Of a stretch of DNA of 54,903 nt, positions 1 through 8,262 are shown piece after piece (the first letter of the stretch is position 1; every line of letters starts with the position of its first letter). The position numbers and the translations under genes were made by a program. The notes beneath the pieces are model-generated. The model was given only the letters and a program-made list of their open reading frames with translations, was not told where the DNA came from and did not search any database. This stretch comes from Companilactobacillus tucceti DSM 20183 (lineage in GTDB: Bacteria > Bacillota > Bacilli > Lactobacillales > Lactobacillaceae): positions 1 through 54,903 of the forward strand of contig NZ_AZDG01000016.1 in NCBI RefSeq assembly GCF_001434665.1, written 5' to 3'.

Positions 1-1
1 A

Positions 2-46
2 TTAAGAGGTGCCTCAGGTCCAAAATCATTCATCAATACGATTTGA
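2..46 (+). other. Possible 3' end of an unseen plus-strand gene
   Basis: One plus-strand frame is open from the window edge and encodes LRGASGPKSFINTI before a TGA stop at 44-46, 17 bases before the stop of the leftward prenyl synthase gene. This could be the C-terminus of a convergent gene that starts outside the window. On the other strand an ATG at 33 reads MNDFGPEAPLN into the edge but has no ribosome binding site. Too little is visible to choose between them or to name a family. Confidence 0.2.
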
Positions 47-63
47 CAAAGAACCGACTTTTT

Positions 64-1035
64 TTAATCTACTCTGTTCATTAATTTCTTAACAACTTTA
101 GTTAAAATAGTACGACTTTCTTTATTTGGTAATTTATTTATTCTTCTTAAAGCATGATTACTATAGGTCAAGGCTATTTCTTTAGCTTTAGCCAAATAAC
201 CTTTATCAACAACAATTTGAGCCGCATTGGTTATTTCTTCATTGGTTAAATCATTTCTCGACAGTATTTCAATTAATTCAGCATCTTTAGCTTGTAATCC
301 AAGTATATATGGCAAAGAATAAACTCCATTTCGAAGATCTTCAAAATTAGGTTTACCTGTATCTTTACTATTTCCAAAATCAAGCACATCATCAATTATC
401 TGAAAAGACATTCCGATATCATGGCCGATATTTTTAGCCAAATTAACTAACTTTTGGTCACCACCAGAAACTACTGCACCCATCATGGTACTTAAACTAA
501 ACAATTCAGCCGTTTTTCCTGAAACTTCAGTTAAATACATTTTAGTAGTGGCATTGACATTGTAGTTGATCAACATCTGATCTAATTCACCCGTCAAAAT
601 TTTCTTCATACTTAAAGCATTTAAAACCACATATTTTTGTTCAGGTAAATATCTTGAAGCCAATTCAAAATATACTGTAAATAGATAATCACCAGCATAT
701 ATAGCGTTACGCTTACCATAACGGGTATGAATCGTTGTTTTTGAACGACGTAGTGGTGAATCATCAATAACATCATCATGGATCAAGGTAGCTACATGAA
801 GTAACTCTAATGAAGCAGCTAGAGGTATTAATTCTGAATCAGGCTTTTTTTCGGGTCCAAGTTCACTAAACAGAAGAAAAAAGGCTGGACGCAACATCTT
901 ACCGCCGGATGTTAGATCCTCGATCATAACTCTGATTTCTTCATTTTTTATATTAACAACATGATGGATATATTCGGTAGTCTGATCGACTTTTTTCCCC
1001 ATTTGCGAATATTTCTTCCAAATTGAATGCGCCAT
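64..1035 (-). CDS. Long-chain polyprenyl diphosphate synthase (HepT/DmkB-like)
   Basis: This trans-type isoprenyl diphosphate synthase condenses IPP units onto an allylic diphosphate to make the lipid tail for quinones. The 323-residue protein has GGKMLRP at 44-50, the first aspartate-rich motif DDVIDD at 87-92 and the second, DDVLD, at 215-219. The residue five before the first motif is Ala82, a small side chain, which in this family usually permits long products; this is an inference from known chain-length determinants. It is transcribed away from the UbiA prenyltransferase gene with 82 bp between the starts, matching the paired dmkA/dmkB genes of flavin-based electron transfer loci in Listeria and lactobacilli. 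The ATG at 1035 follows a GAGAGGGA ribosome binding site. Alternative: the catalytic subunit of heptaprenyl diphosphate synthase. The family is clear; exact chain length is not. Confidence 0.9.
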   Translation of the reverse strand: MAHSIWKKYSQMGKKVDQTTEYIHHVVNIKNEEIRVMIEDLTSGGKMLRPAFFLLFSELGPEKKPDSELIPLAASLELLHVATLIHDDVIDDSPLRRSKTTIHTRYGKRNAIYAGDYLFTVYFELASRYLPEQKYVVLNALSMKKILTGELDQMLINYNVNATTKMYLTEVSGKTAELFSLSTMMGAVVSGGDQKLVNLAKNIGHDIGMSFQIIDDVLDFGNSKDTGKPNFEDLRNGVYSLPYILGLQAKDAELIEILSRNDLTNEEITNAAQIVVDKGYLAKAKEIALTYSNHALRRINKLPNKESRTILTKVVKKLMNRVD

Positions 1036-1057
1036 GTAATCCCTCTCTACCCATTAC

Positions 1058-1087
1058 TTGTAGTAATATTTTAAATAACCTTATAAT
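1058..1087 (+). promoter_or_regulatory. Candidate promoter for the UbiA prenyltransferase gene
   Basis: A -35-like TTGTAG at 1058-1063 and a perfect TATAAT at 1082-1087 are separated by 18 bp, 31 bp ahead of the TTG start at 1118. The stretch lies in the divergent intergenic region shared with the prenyl synthase gene. Confidence 0.5.
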
Positions 1088-1117
1088 ATAATATATCAAA
1101 TTAAAAGGAATGATTAT

Positions 1118-2032
1118 TTGAAACCATCAATTTTCTTCGAACTAGTTGAAATTAAAGCCAAGACAGCTAGCGTTTTTCCATTTTTAATGGGTACTCTGTA
1201 TTCATATTATCACTGGCATTCAATTAACGCTCTTGAGTTGCTACTATTCTTTGTTGCCATGTTCCTATTCAATATGGCCGTAGATATTAACGACAATTAT
1301 TGGGATTACAAAAACGCCACTGGAAGTGAAAGTTTCCGTCGTGAAACCAACATTATCGGTGTTAATAATTTAAACATCCATTTAGTAGGTTGGCTAGATT
1401 TTTCATTTACTTTAATTGCTGCTATTATTGGCTTATTTATCGTATATAAAACTGGAATACCATTATTAATTATGGGAATATTTTGTTTTGCTGTAGGATT
1501 TCTCTACGCTGGCGGACCTAAACCCATTAATCGTGGCCCACTTGGAGAGTTCTTCTCAGGATTTACTATGGGTTATGTAATTTATTTGATTGCAATTTAC
1601 ATCAACACATTTAATTCTCCAACAGCAATCTTAGATTTTAAATTTTATGGTGACGCACTTTTATCATCACTATTAACTGTCTTTGCAATTTCCAATCTCT
1701 TATTAGCTAATAATATTGCTGATGAAAAAGAGGATATCGGATTAGGTAGAAAGACTCTTGTTTATTACCTTGGAAAAGATAACTCAATTTTTATTTTGAA
1801 GTCTCTATACGTTTTAGGATACTTAGCCCTAATTTGCTCAATCATTATTGGATTATTACCAAAAATGATGTTGTTGACTTTCTTGATTTCTCCAATAGTC
1901 TATAAAAACGCTATGAATTTTTCTAAAAATCCTATCAAAAAAAAGACATTTCCATTGATAATTAAAAATCTATTATTAATTACTTTGACTGAAGTTGTTA
2001 CATTTGCTCTAGGAGTTTTATTAAATTTTTAG
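1118..2032 (+). CDS. UbiA-family prenyltransferase (MenA/DmkA-like)
   Basis: This polytopic membrane enzyme joins a polyprenyl chain to an aromatic acceptor, most likely 1,4-dihydroxy-2-naphthoate, to give demethylmenaquinone. The 304-residue protein carries both Mg-diphosphate binding motifs of the UbiA superfamily: DINDNYWD at about 56-63 and ANNIADEKED near 197-206. About eight hydrophobic segments follow. The start is TTG at 1118 behind an AAAAGGAA ribosome binding site; no ATG suits better. Its divergent neighbour makes the prenyl donor, so the two form one pathway step. No genes for the naphthoate head group are in the window, so the acceptor may be scavenged or made elsewhere. The stop overlaps the end of the convergent acetate kinase gene by a few bases and no terminator is seen there. 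Confidence 0.9.
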   Translation: MKPSIFFELVEIKAKTASVFPFLMGTLYSYYHWHSINALELLLFFVAMFLFNMAVDINDNYWDYKNATGSESFRRETNIIGVNNLNIHLVGWLDFSFTLIAAIIGLFIVYKTGIPLLIMGIFCFAVGFLYAGGPKPINRGPLGEFFSGFTMGYVIYLIAIYINTFNSPTAILDFKFYGDALLSSLLTVFAISNLLLANNIADEKEDIGLGRKTLVYYLGKDNSIFILKSLYVLGYLALICSIIIGLLPKMMLLTFLISPIVYKNAMNFSKNPIKKKTFPLIIKNLLLITLTEVVTFALGVLLNF

Positions 2033-3222
2033 TTTAACAATTTAGCAAATCCATAAGTATCTTGAGCAATCATTAATTCCTCATTAGTTGGAATAGTGTA
2101 GGCAGCGATTGTAGAGTCATCAGTTGTAATTTTGACCTCTTTACCACGTAACTTATTATTTTCGGGATCAACTTTTACACCCATGTAACCAAAACTGTTC
2201 AAAATATCCTCACGGACTTCTTTAGAATTTTCACCTACACCGGCAGTGAAGGCCAAAACGTCAACTCCGCCCATTTCAGCCATGTATGATCCAACGTATT
2301 TAACAATACGATTACGGAAAATTTGTAATGCTAAGGCGGCACGTTCGTTAGTATCTTCAACAGCCTCAATATCACGCATATCAGCTGATACTCCGGAAAT
2401 ACCTAATAAACCAGATTTGTGATTTAAGATATCGATCATATCATTAATATCATTTAAGCCTAATTTCTTCATCAAATATGGAATCATTGAAACATCAAGA
2501 TCCCCACTTCTAGTACTCATTGTTATCCCAGCTAGTGGTGTGAATCCCATTGAAATGTCAAATGCCTTACCGTTTTTAATTGCACTGATTGAAGCACCAC
2601 TTCCAAGATGCAAAACGATTACATTCTTATCTTGAATTCCGCCATCAACAAGTTCATTTAGACGTTGAGCAATGTAACGGTGACTTGTACCATGAGCTCC
2701 GTAACGGCGAACTTTATATTTCTTGTAGTCTTCCAAATCAACACTGTATAAATAATTTTCTTCAGGAATATCTGCAAAGAATGAAGTATCAAAGACTCCA
2801 ACTTGAATTGCTTTTGGAACTAACTTCTTAAACACGTCGATATAGTAAGCTTCAACTTTATTATGAAGAGGTGCATATTCAGATAATTGTAAAATCTTTT
2901 GGAGGTTTTCATCAGTCACAATTTCTGACTTCTTGAACTCTTCTCCACCGGCTACAACACGATGACCGAACGCAACAATATCTTCAAATTTCTCAATAAT
3001 ATTTTTGTCTTTAAGCGCATCTAAAATCGATAAAACAGCAATTTCATTTGATTCAATTGCTTGTTCGTACTCAATTTTTTCACCATTATATTTCAGCTTA
3101 AAGACTGATTTTGGTGTACCCAACCGATCGATCATTCCGGAAGCAATCGTTGCTTTATCCGGCATTTCAAACAGTTTCCACTTCAATGTGGAACTCCCTG
3201 CATTTATAGCCATTATCTTCAT
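2029..3222 (-). CDS. ackA: Acetate kinase
   Basis: Acetate kinase converts acetyl phosphate and ADP into acetate and ATP, the last energy-yielding step of acetate fermentation in the cytoplasm. It shows the ASKHA-fold family signatures: N-terminal MAINAGSSTLKWKLF, GHRVVAGGEEF, GAHGTSHRYIA and the C-terminal TAGVGENS nucleotide loop. A TTG at 3228 would extend the frame by two residues, but it lies only 2 bp from the AAAAGGAG Shine-Dalgarno at 3231-3238, whereas the ATG at 3222 has 8 bp. I therefore start at 3222, giving 397 residues, the normal length. No pta gene is nearby. The gene converges on the UbiA gene with a short overlap and diverges from the coiled-coil gene. Confidence 0.95.
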   Translation of the reverse strand: MKIMAINAGSSTLKWKLFEMPDKATIASGMIDRLGTPKSVFKLKYNGEKIEYEQAIESNEIAVLSILDALKDKNIIEKFEDIVAFGHRVVAGGEEFKKSEIVTDENLQKILQLSEYAPLHNKVEAYYIDVFKKLVPKAIQVGVFDTSFFADIPEENYLYSVDLEDYKKYKVRRYGAHGTSHRYIAQRLNELVDGGIQDKNVIVLHLGSGASISAIKNGKAFDISMGFTPLAGITMSTRSGDLDVSMIPYLMKKLGLNDINDMIDILNHKSGLLGISGVSADMRDIEAVEDTNERAALALQIFRNRIVKYVGSYMAEMGGVDVLAFTAGVGENSKEVREDILNSFGYMGVKVDPENNKLRGKEVKITTDDSTIAAYTIPTNEELMIAQDTYGFAKLLN

Positions 3223-3347
3223 ATTCAAATCTCCTTTTTTTAGGTATTAACATTTGTTTTAAATGGCTCTATATCAGCTTTACACCAATTTAAAAAAATG
3301 CTACTCTTTAGTAACTATTATAAGTCTTTTCTTGGGGGAATTCATTC

Positions 3348-5255
3348 GTGAAATTATTTAATATGTTACGCAAAATAGATGAGAAACCAGATTTAAAAAA
3401 TGAAACTGTAACGGACGATTCACCCGATACACAAGAAAAGGATCAAATAACATCCAGTAATAATAATACACCAGCTGAAACGTCAGATGAAAGCGCTAAT
3501 TTGCCTGTTTCGATAAAAGATCAACGTATTGGCATCGAAGACCAGATGAATGAGCTATCTCATCAATATACTCAATTGAGAAATGATCTTAAAACTAACC
3601 TTTTTACTGAAAAAGATGAACTAGAAAACAAAAAAGATACACTATCAAATTATTTAGACACTCTTAATAGAGACCAAACTGAAACAGACGAAAAATTGGC
3701 TGATATTAAATCACAAAACGATAACGCTGAAAAAGAAAAATTGGCTAGAGTTCGTGCTGATCAAAAGGAACAAGAAGACTTTCTTTCCGATTACAAAGAT
3801 CAAAAGAACACTCTTACTGCCAAACTAGAACGTAACCAACAAACTCTTGAAGAAAAGCAAAAGGATTTAGCTGACAACGAACAATCCGAAAAAGACTTAT
3901 CAGGATCTATCAAAGAAGAAAAAGATCTACAAAAAATGCTTGCTTTGATGGAAGATCAAAAAACTGCTATTAACAAGTTATACGAGCAACGTGCTGAAAT
4001 TCAAAAAGACATCGATGATGTAAACGAAGAGATTCAAAAGCTCAATTCACAACTCGATGAAGTCAATGGCAAAATCAATCAAACCAATTCAGCAATCAAT
4101 TCTCTTAAGGGTAATGCTAATCAAATTGAAAGTAAGATCAAAAATGATCGTAACTACCGTATTGAAACGACTGCCAGTTTGGAAAGACATGTACAAAGCC
4201 TTGATGAAGAACACAAAAAAATCGAATCAGAATTATCTGAAGTTAACAACAACAAAGCATATATCGAAAAATACATTAAGGACGTATTCCATTCAGCCTT
4301 TTTAGTTCGCGATGTATACCTTGATAAAGACAAAGATTACTATGTTTTAGCTGACTCATTTGATAACAATAACCAAATGAACAACTTATTTGACATGATT
4401 CGTTTCCTAGAATCCAAATTGCAAAAACCAGTAACTGTTATCTCAACCTTCTATGATGAAAAATTATCCGAAAAAGTTGACTCAGAAATCCAATCAAATC
4501 ATCTTGAGACACCTAATGTAGTAAATCTATTTGATCAACTACAAGTAAGTGCTGATCCAACAGAACAACCTGTTACAATTCCTGAAAATGACGGTTGGAT
4601 AACAAGAACAGATGTAGAAAGTAAAGATACTTTAATTTACGATCAAAATAACAATCTACTAATGACAGTTGAATACGACGAAGAAAAAATCAACCGTATC
4701 AACTACTATAAAAATGAACAAATTAATAAAACTAATATTTATAACGCTGCTGGTCAATTATCATCAGTTCAAATTTTCAATAAGAAACAAGAATTGACTG
4801 AACAAAGCTTCTATAGAACTGATGGATCAATCGTCTTAACAGTTATATTTGACGGTGAAAAAGCAAACAGTTACCAATTATTTGATGCTAATGGTCTCCT
4901 AGAGCATGACTTCAATAAAAAAGATGAACTAATTGCTTGGTGGTTAAAGAGTCTAACCCTTGATAGCGATAATAGTGTCTTTGTTGGTAACAACGATGAT
5001 CTACTTTATAAGCTAATTACTAATGATAATAAAATCGAAAGTGATAAATTTATTCCACTTCTAACAAACGCTCAAAAGAACATCAAAGAAGTTATAAATC
5101 TATTGACTGCAAATACTAATATTTTGAATATTTTGGTTGAACACGCTGAAGATCTACAAGCAATTGAAACATCAACTACTAGAGATATAAGTGTAAGTTC
5201 AATTAGCCATTCAAGTAGCAACGAATTGTATTTACCAGACTCATTGAAGATTTAA
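3348..5255 (+). CDS. Coiled-coil protein with a TarM/GtfA-like beta-extension segment
   Basis: I do not recognise a named family for this 635-residue protein. Residues 1-60 are polar and low complexity; about 65-310 form a long charged coiled coil rich in Glu, Lys, Gln and Asp; the rest is globular. Residues about 420-530 hold repeats of the type YDQNNNLLMTVEYDEEKI, YNAAGQLSSVQIF and FYRTDGSIVLTVIFDGEKA. These resemble the DUF1975-like beta-strand extension of TarM and accessory-Sec GtfA glycosyltransferases, and the following LIAWWLKSL matches the segment that leads into the GT-B domain there. The GT-B catalytic half is missing. There is no signal peptide or membrane segment, so it should be cytoplasmic. 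The GTG start at 3348 follows GGGGGAA. The glycosyltransferase gene is 88 bp downstream, across a hairpin. An adaptor or length-sensing role in glycan assembly is only an inference. Confidence 0.55.
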   Translation: MKLFNMLRKIDEKPDLKNETVTDDSPDTQEKDQITSSNNNTPAETSDESANLPVSIKDQRIGIEDQMNELSHQYTQLRNDLKTNLFTEKDELENKKDTLSNYLDTLNRDQTETDEKLADIKSQNDNAEKEKLARVRADQKEQEDFLSDYKDQKNTLTAKLERNQQTLEEKQKDLADNEQSEKDLSGSIKEEKDLQKMLALMEDQKTAINKLYEQRAEIQKDIDDVNEEIQKLNSQLDEVNGKINQTNSAINSLKGNANQIESKIKNDRNYRIETTASLERHVQSLDEEHKKIESELSEVNNNKAYIEKYIKDVFHSAFLVRDVYLDKDKDYYVLADSFDNNNQMNNLFDMIRFLESKLQKPVTVISTFYDEKLSEKVDSEIQSNHLETPNVVNLFDQLQVSADPTEQPVTIPENDGWITRTDVESKDTLIYDQNNNLLMTVEYDEEKINRINYYKNEQINKTNIYNAAGQLSSVQIFNKKQELTEQSFYRTDGSIVLTVIFDGEKANSYQLFDANGLLEHDFNKKDELIAWWLKSLTLDSDNSVFVGNNDDLLYKLITNDNKIESDKFIPLLTNAQKNIKEVINLLTANTNILNILVEHAEDLQAIETSTTRDISVSSISHSSSNELYLPDSLKI

Positions 5256-5260
5256 CAATG

Positions 5261-5300
5261 CGGGGCAAAAGGCAGTCTAACTGACCTTTGCCCCGTATTT
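5261..5300 (+). terminator. Hairpin between coiled-coil gene and glycosyltransferase gene
   Basis: CGGGGCAAAAGG at 5261-5272 pairs with CCTTTGCCCCG at 5285-5295 with one bulged base. The tail is only weakly T-rich (TATTTTC), so it may act as a partial terminator or RNA-processing site that lowers expression of the downstream gene. Confidence 0.55.
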
Positions 5301-5343
5301 TCGAGCGTATAACGACTTTATTAAATAGATTGGAAGATATTTT

Positions 5344-6282
5344 ATGAAAACTATTTCTGTGATTGTTCCCTGTTATAACGAGGAAGAATCAATCGAACTT
5401 TATTATGAAGCCATGAATAAAGTTAAAACCGAAAATAATAAATTTAACTTAGAATACTGGTTCGTCGATGATGGTTCACATGACAAAACATTTAAAGTTT
5501 TGCGTGAACTACAAAAAAAGCATAGCGACGAAGTACACTATATTTCATTCTCCAGAAACTTCGGTAAAGAATCAGCACTATATGCCGGCTTGAACGAAGC
5601 TACTGGTGAATACACTGCCGTAATGGATGTAGACCTACAAGATCCTCCTGAAATGTTAGTAAAAATGTTTGATATGTTAGAATCTGAAGACAATGACTAT
5701 GATTGTATTGGAACAGCCAGAATGGACCGAGAAGGCGAAAACCCAATTATTTCATTCTTCTCAAACTCATTTTATGGTGTGATCAATAGAATGTCACAAA
5801 CTAAAATCATTCCAGGTGCCCGTGATTATCGCTTAATGACACGTCAAATGGTCGACGCTATTCTTTCTATGACTGAATACAACCGTTTTTCAAAGGGCAT
5901 TTTTAGCTGGGTTGGATTTAAAACTAAGTACTTACCATATAAGAACAGAGAACGTGTTGCAGGTACAACTTCTTGGAACTTTTGGAAACTATTTAAGTAC
6001 GCTATAACGGGTATCGTTGACTTCACTGAACGCCCTCTTATGTTCGCAACTTGGATGGGATCAGCCTTTTCAATAGCTTCAATTGTAGCTATTATTGCTA
6101 TAATTATTAGAAAAATCATCAACCCTATGAGTAGCGTAGATGGATGGTCTTCTATGGTAACTATTATTTTACTTATTGGTGGAATACAATTATTAAGTAT
6201 TGGTATTTTAGGTGAGTATATTGGTAAAATATTCCTTGAGGTCAAAAAACGTCCAATTTATATTATTAAAGATAAAAAATAA
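5344..6282 (+). CDS. Membrane-anchored GT2 glycosyltransferase (GtrB/CsbB type)
   Basis: This 312-residue enzyme probably transfers a sugar from a nucleotide donor to undecaprenyl phosphate on the cytoplasmic face, the first step of three-component glycan or teichoic acid decoration. The GT-A domain carries SVIVPCYNEEESI at 5-17, VDDGS at 41-45 and DVDLQDPP at about 96-103. Two membrane helices lie near 235-260 and 270-295, and the KRPIYIIKDKK tail is basic. This is the layout of GtrB, CsbB and YfdH. The companion GtrA flippase and a GtrC-type transferase are not adjacent. The gene follows the coiled-coil gene in the same direction, so the two may act together. The start is ATG at 5344 with a GGAAG site. 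The actual sugar cannot be told. Confidence 0.88.
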   Translation: MKTISVIVPCYNEEESIELYYEAMNKVKTENNKFNLEYWFVDDGSHDKTFKVLRELQKKHSDEVHYISFSRNFGKESALYAGLNEATGEYTAVMDVDLQDPPEMLVKMFDMLESEDNDYDCIGTARMDREGENPIISFFSNSFYGVINRMSQTKIIPGARDYRLMTRQMVDAILSMTEYNRFSKGIFSWVGFKTKYLPYKNRERVAGTTSWNFWKLFKYAITGIVDFTERPLMFATWMGSAFSIASIVAIIAIIIRKIINPMSSVDGWSSMVTIILLIGGIQLLSIGILGEYIGKIFLEVKKRPIYIIKDKK

Positions 6283-6291
6283 CTAAATTAG

Positions 6292-6331
6292 ACTGTTTGA
6301 GCATGCTTGTTGATATTCAGATAGTTTTTTT
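6292..6331 (+). terminator. Terminator after the GT2 gene
   Basis: ACTGTTTGA (6292-6300) pairs along its full length with TCAGATAGT (6317-6325), using two G-U wobbles that exist only in the plus-strand RNA. A run of seven T follows. Confidence 0.6.
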
Positions 6332-6340
6332 GTATATTTT

Positions 6341-6358
6341 ATTTATCAGATGATAAAT
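6341..6358. promoter_or_regulatory. Candidate TetR operator (perfect palindrome)
   Basis: ATTTATCA-GA-TGATAAAT is a perfect palindrome of 8-bp half-sites with a 2-bp centre. It sits 23 bp upstream of a TATAAT at 6382-6387 and adjoins the expected -35 position of the TetR gene, so it is well placed for autorepression. Operator function is inferred from position and symmetry. Confidence 0.45.
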
Positions 6359-6419
6359 TCACTTTTTTAAAATTATGTGGGTATAATGAAGTTCAATAAA
6401 TACGAGGGTGAAACAACTA

Positions 6420-7007
6420 ATGAATTCTAGAGATAAACAAGCTCAAAAGACAAAAAATGCTATCCTCGAAGTAGCGGCAAAGGATTTTTTATCCCAAGGC
6501 TATCAAGCGACTTCGACTAGGAAAATAGCTAATGAATTACATATTACTCAACCTAATATGTATCACTATTACAAGAACAAAAAAGTTCTTTATATGAAAG
6601 CCATCGAATACGCCGTCAGTGGCTTTAGCGAAGGCTTAATGAATGTTTATAAAGAAAACAAAGACCTGCCCTTTGAAGAAATGATCCTCACTATATCTAC
6701 ATATATGATCGAAAACTTCCGTATCAATTATTTTATGATGCGACATGACATGGAAACTGTCTTCACAGATGATGATCGCAAAGATATCAGCAAAAATTGG
6801 GATAGTGGCTATTACAAAGTTATGTTCAATATTTTTCAATCACATAAAAGCGAGTTACGTTCTGACCTAGCAATTCCAGTTCAAGTGGGAACCTTTTTGA
6901 CCATGCTTTTACCTTATATCGAGTATAATGATGCTAAGAGAAAGCGTAATATCGCTAATCTAAGTACAATGGTCAAAATTTTCATTGATGGTATTCAAAA
7001 AAAGTAA
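6420..7007 (+). CDS. TetR/AcrR-family transcriptional regulator
   Basis: This is a one-component dimeric repressor with an N-terminal helix-turn-helix and a variable C-terminal ligand domain. Residues about 10-55 give the TetR pattern: KNAILEVAAKDFLSQGYQATSTRKIANELHITQPNMYHYYKNKKVLY. The C-terminal 130 residues match no ligand class I know. A GTG at 6408 extends the frame by four codons, but that GTG is part of the GAGGGTG ribosome binding site serving the ATG at 6420, so I start at 6420 (195 residues). The antiporter gene starts 9 bp after its stop, so the two form an operon, and the regulator probably senses a condition relieved by cation/proton exchange. A perfect palindrome upstream at 6341-6358 is a likely operator. 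Confidence 0.88.
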   Translation: MNSRDKQAQKTKNAILEVAAKDFLSQGYQATSTRKIANELHITQPNMYHYYKNKKVLYMKAIEYAVSGFSEGLMNVYKENKDLPFEEMILTISTYMIENFRINYFMMRHDMETVFTDDDRKDISKNWDSGYYKVMFNIFQSHKSELRSDLAIPVQVGTFLTMLLPYIEYNDAKRKRNIANLSTMVKIFIDGIQKK

Positions 7008-7016
7008 GGAGGTAAT

Positions 7017-8174
7017 ATGAAGTTTATAACATTATTAGCACTAATGCTCTTCCTAACCCTTGTAGTTAGTCATATTTTTAATCGCCTTAACCTTCCAGCA
7101 GTTATTGGACAATTGATCCTTGGCGTAATCTTAGGTAAAGGTGTGCTAGATATTGTCAAATCGACTCACGAAGTTGAACTTTTTGCTGAGATCGGTGTTA
7201 TTTTGCTGATGTTTTTAGCTGGACTAGAAAGTGACTTAAAACTATTAAGGAAACATCTACGTCCTAGTATAAACGTGGCTATTATGGGAGTTATTTTACC
7301 GGTATTATTAACTTTGGTGACAGCCCTGATCTTTAATATCAATCTAAAAGAAAGTATCTTTATCTCAGTTGTTTTTGCAGCAACTTCTGTTTCTATTTCA
7401 GTTGAGGTATTAAAGAGTTTAAATTACCTATCTAGTAATTCAGGTGCCGTTATTCTAGGTGCAGCTGTTGCAGATGACATTTTAGCCATTTCAATTTTAA
7501 GTGTTATGTCTGGAACCTTAACAGGGAACTTTTCAGCTCAGAAATTATTGTTATTACTTGGTATGTGGATCGGATTCGGCGTTATTATATATGTAGCGCA
7601 TCGATGGATTATCCCTCAAATAATGAAGTTGTCTGAATATGTTGATGCAACCCACGCACCAACTATCATGGCATTGGTTGTCTGCATGATTTTTGCCTAT
7701 TTAGCTGATGCTGTTCAACTAGATGCTGTTCTAGGGGCTTTTGTTGCTGGGATTGCTATTTCAAATGCTCCAAAATATAACGAAAAAATTAATCACAATA
7801 TTGAGACTATCGGATATTCGGTTTTTATCCCTGTATTTTTCATAAGTATTGGAATAAACCTAGAATTTAATAGTTTCTTCCATGATTTTTGGTTAATTTT
7901 GATTCTAACGGTTACAGGAATAATTGGAAAACTATTTGGTGCAGGCTTTGGAGCAAAGATTTCCGGATTTGATCTGAAAGACTCATATATAATTGGTTCC
8001 GGAATGATATCTCGTGGTGAGATGGCTTTGATAATTGCTCAAATCGGATTTAGCGTAAAACTACTATCTGACGAATATTACTCAGCCGTTATTATCAGTA
8101 TTATTCTAATCACGATCTTAGCTCCATTCTTTTTAAAGCATTCTATTAGTAAAAAGCCATTAAACTCAAATTAG
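7017..8174 (+). CDS. CPA2-family cation/proton antiporter (NapA/KefB-like)
   Basis: This 385-residue membrane protein has about 12 to 13 hydrophobic helices and exchanges Na+ or K+ for H+. GAAVADDILAISILS near residues 143-157 contains the adjacent Asp-Asp pair that binds the ion in electrogenic CPA2 antiporters such as NapA. LDAVLGAFVAGIAIS near 240 and SRGEMALIIAQIG near 325 are further family signatures. There is no C-terminal TrkA-N (RCK) domain, so this is the short NapA-like form rather than full-length KefB/KefC. It follows the TetR gene at 9 bp with an AAGGAGG site and is probably controlled by it. Ion selectivity cannot be settled from sequence. Confidence 0.88.
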   Translation: MKFITLLALMLFLTLVVSHIFNRLNLPAVIGQLILGVILGKGVLDIVKSTHEVELFAEIGVILLMFLAGLESDLKLLRKHLRPSINVAIMGVILPVLLTLVTALIFNINLKESIFISVVFAATSVSISVEVLKSLNYLSSNSGAVILGAAVADDILAISILSVMSGTLTGNFSAQKLLLLLGMWIGFGVIIYVAHRWIIPQIMKLSEYVDATHAPTIMALVVCMIFAYLADAVQLDAVLGAFVAGIAISNAPKYNEKINHNIETIGYSVFIPVFFISIGINLEFNSFFHDFWLILILTVTGIIGKLFGAGFGAKISGFDLKDSYIIGSGMISRGEMALIIAQIGFSVKLLSDEYYSAVIISIILITILAPFFLKHSISKKPLNSN

Positions 8175-8262
8175 GAGTATACCTACTTTATTTAGGACTC
8201 TTGATAGATATATAATGGTAGCGTAAACAATATTATTTAGAAGACGAAGGAGACAAGTTATT

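Noticed and set aside
1-20. AGAGGTGC near the left edge, resembling the 5' core of a lysine riboswitch
   Set aside because: The remaining riboswitch core would have to run into the 3' end of the prenyl synthase gene, and none of its other conserved blocks are present.
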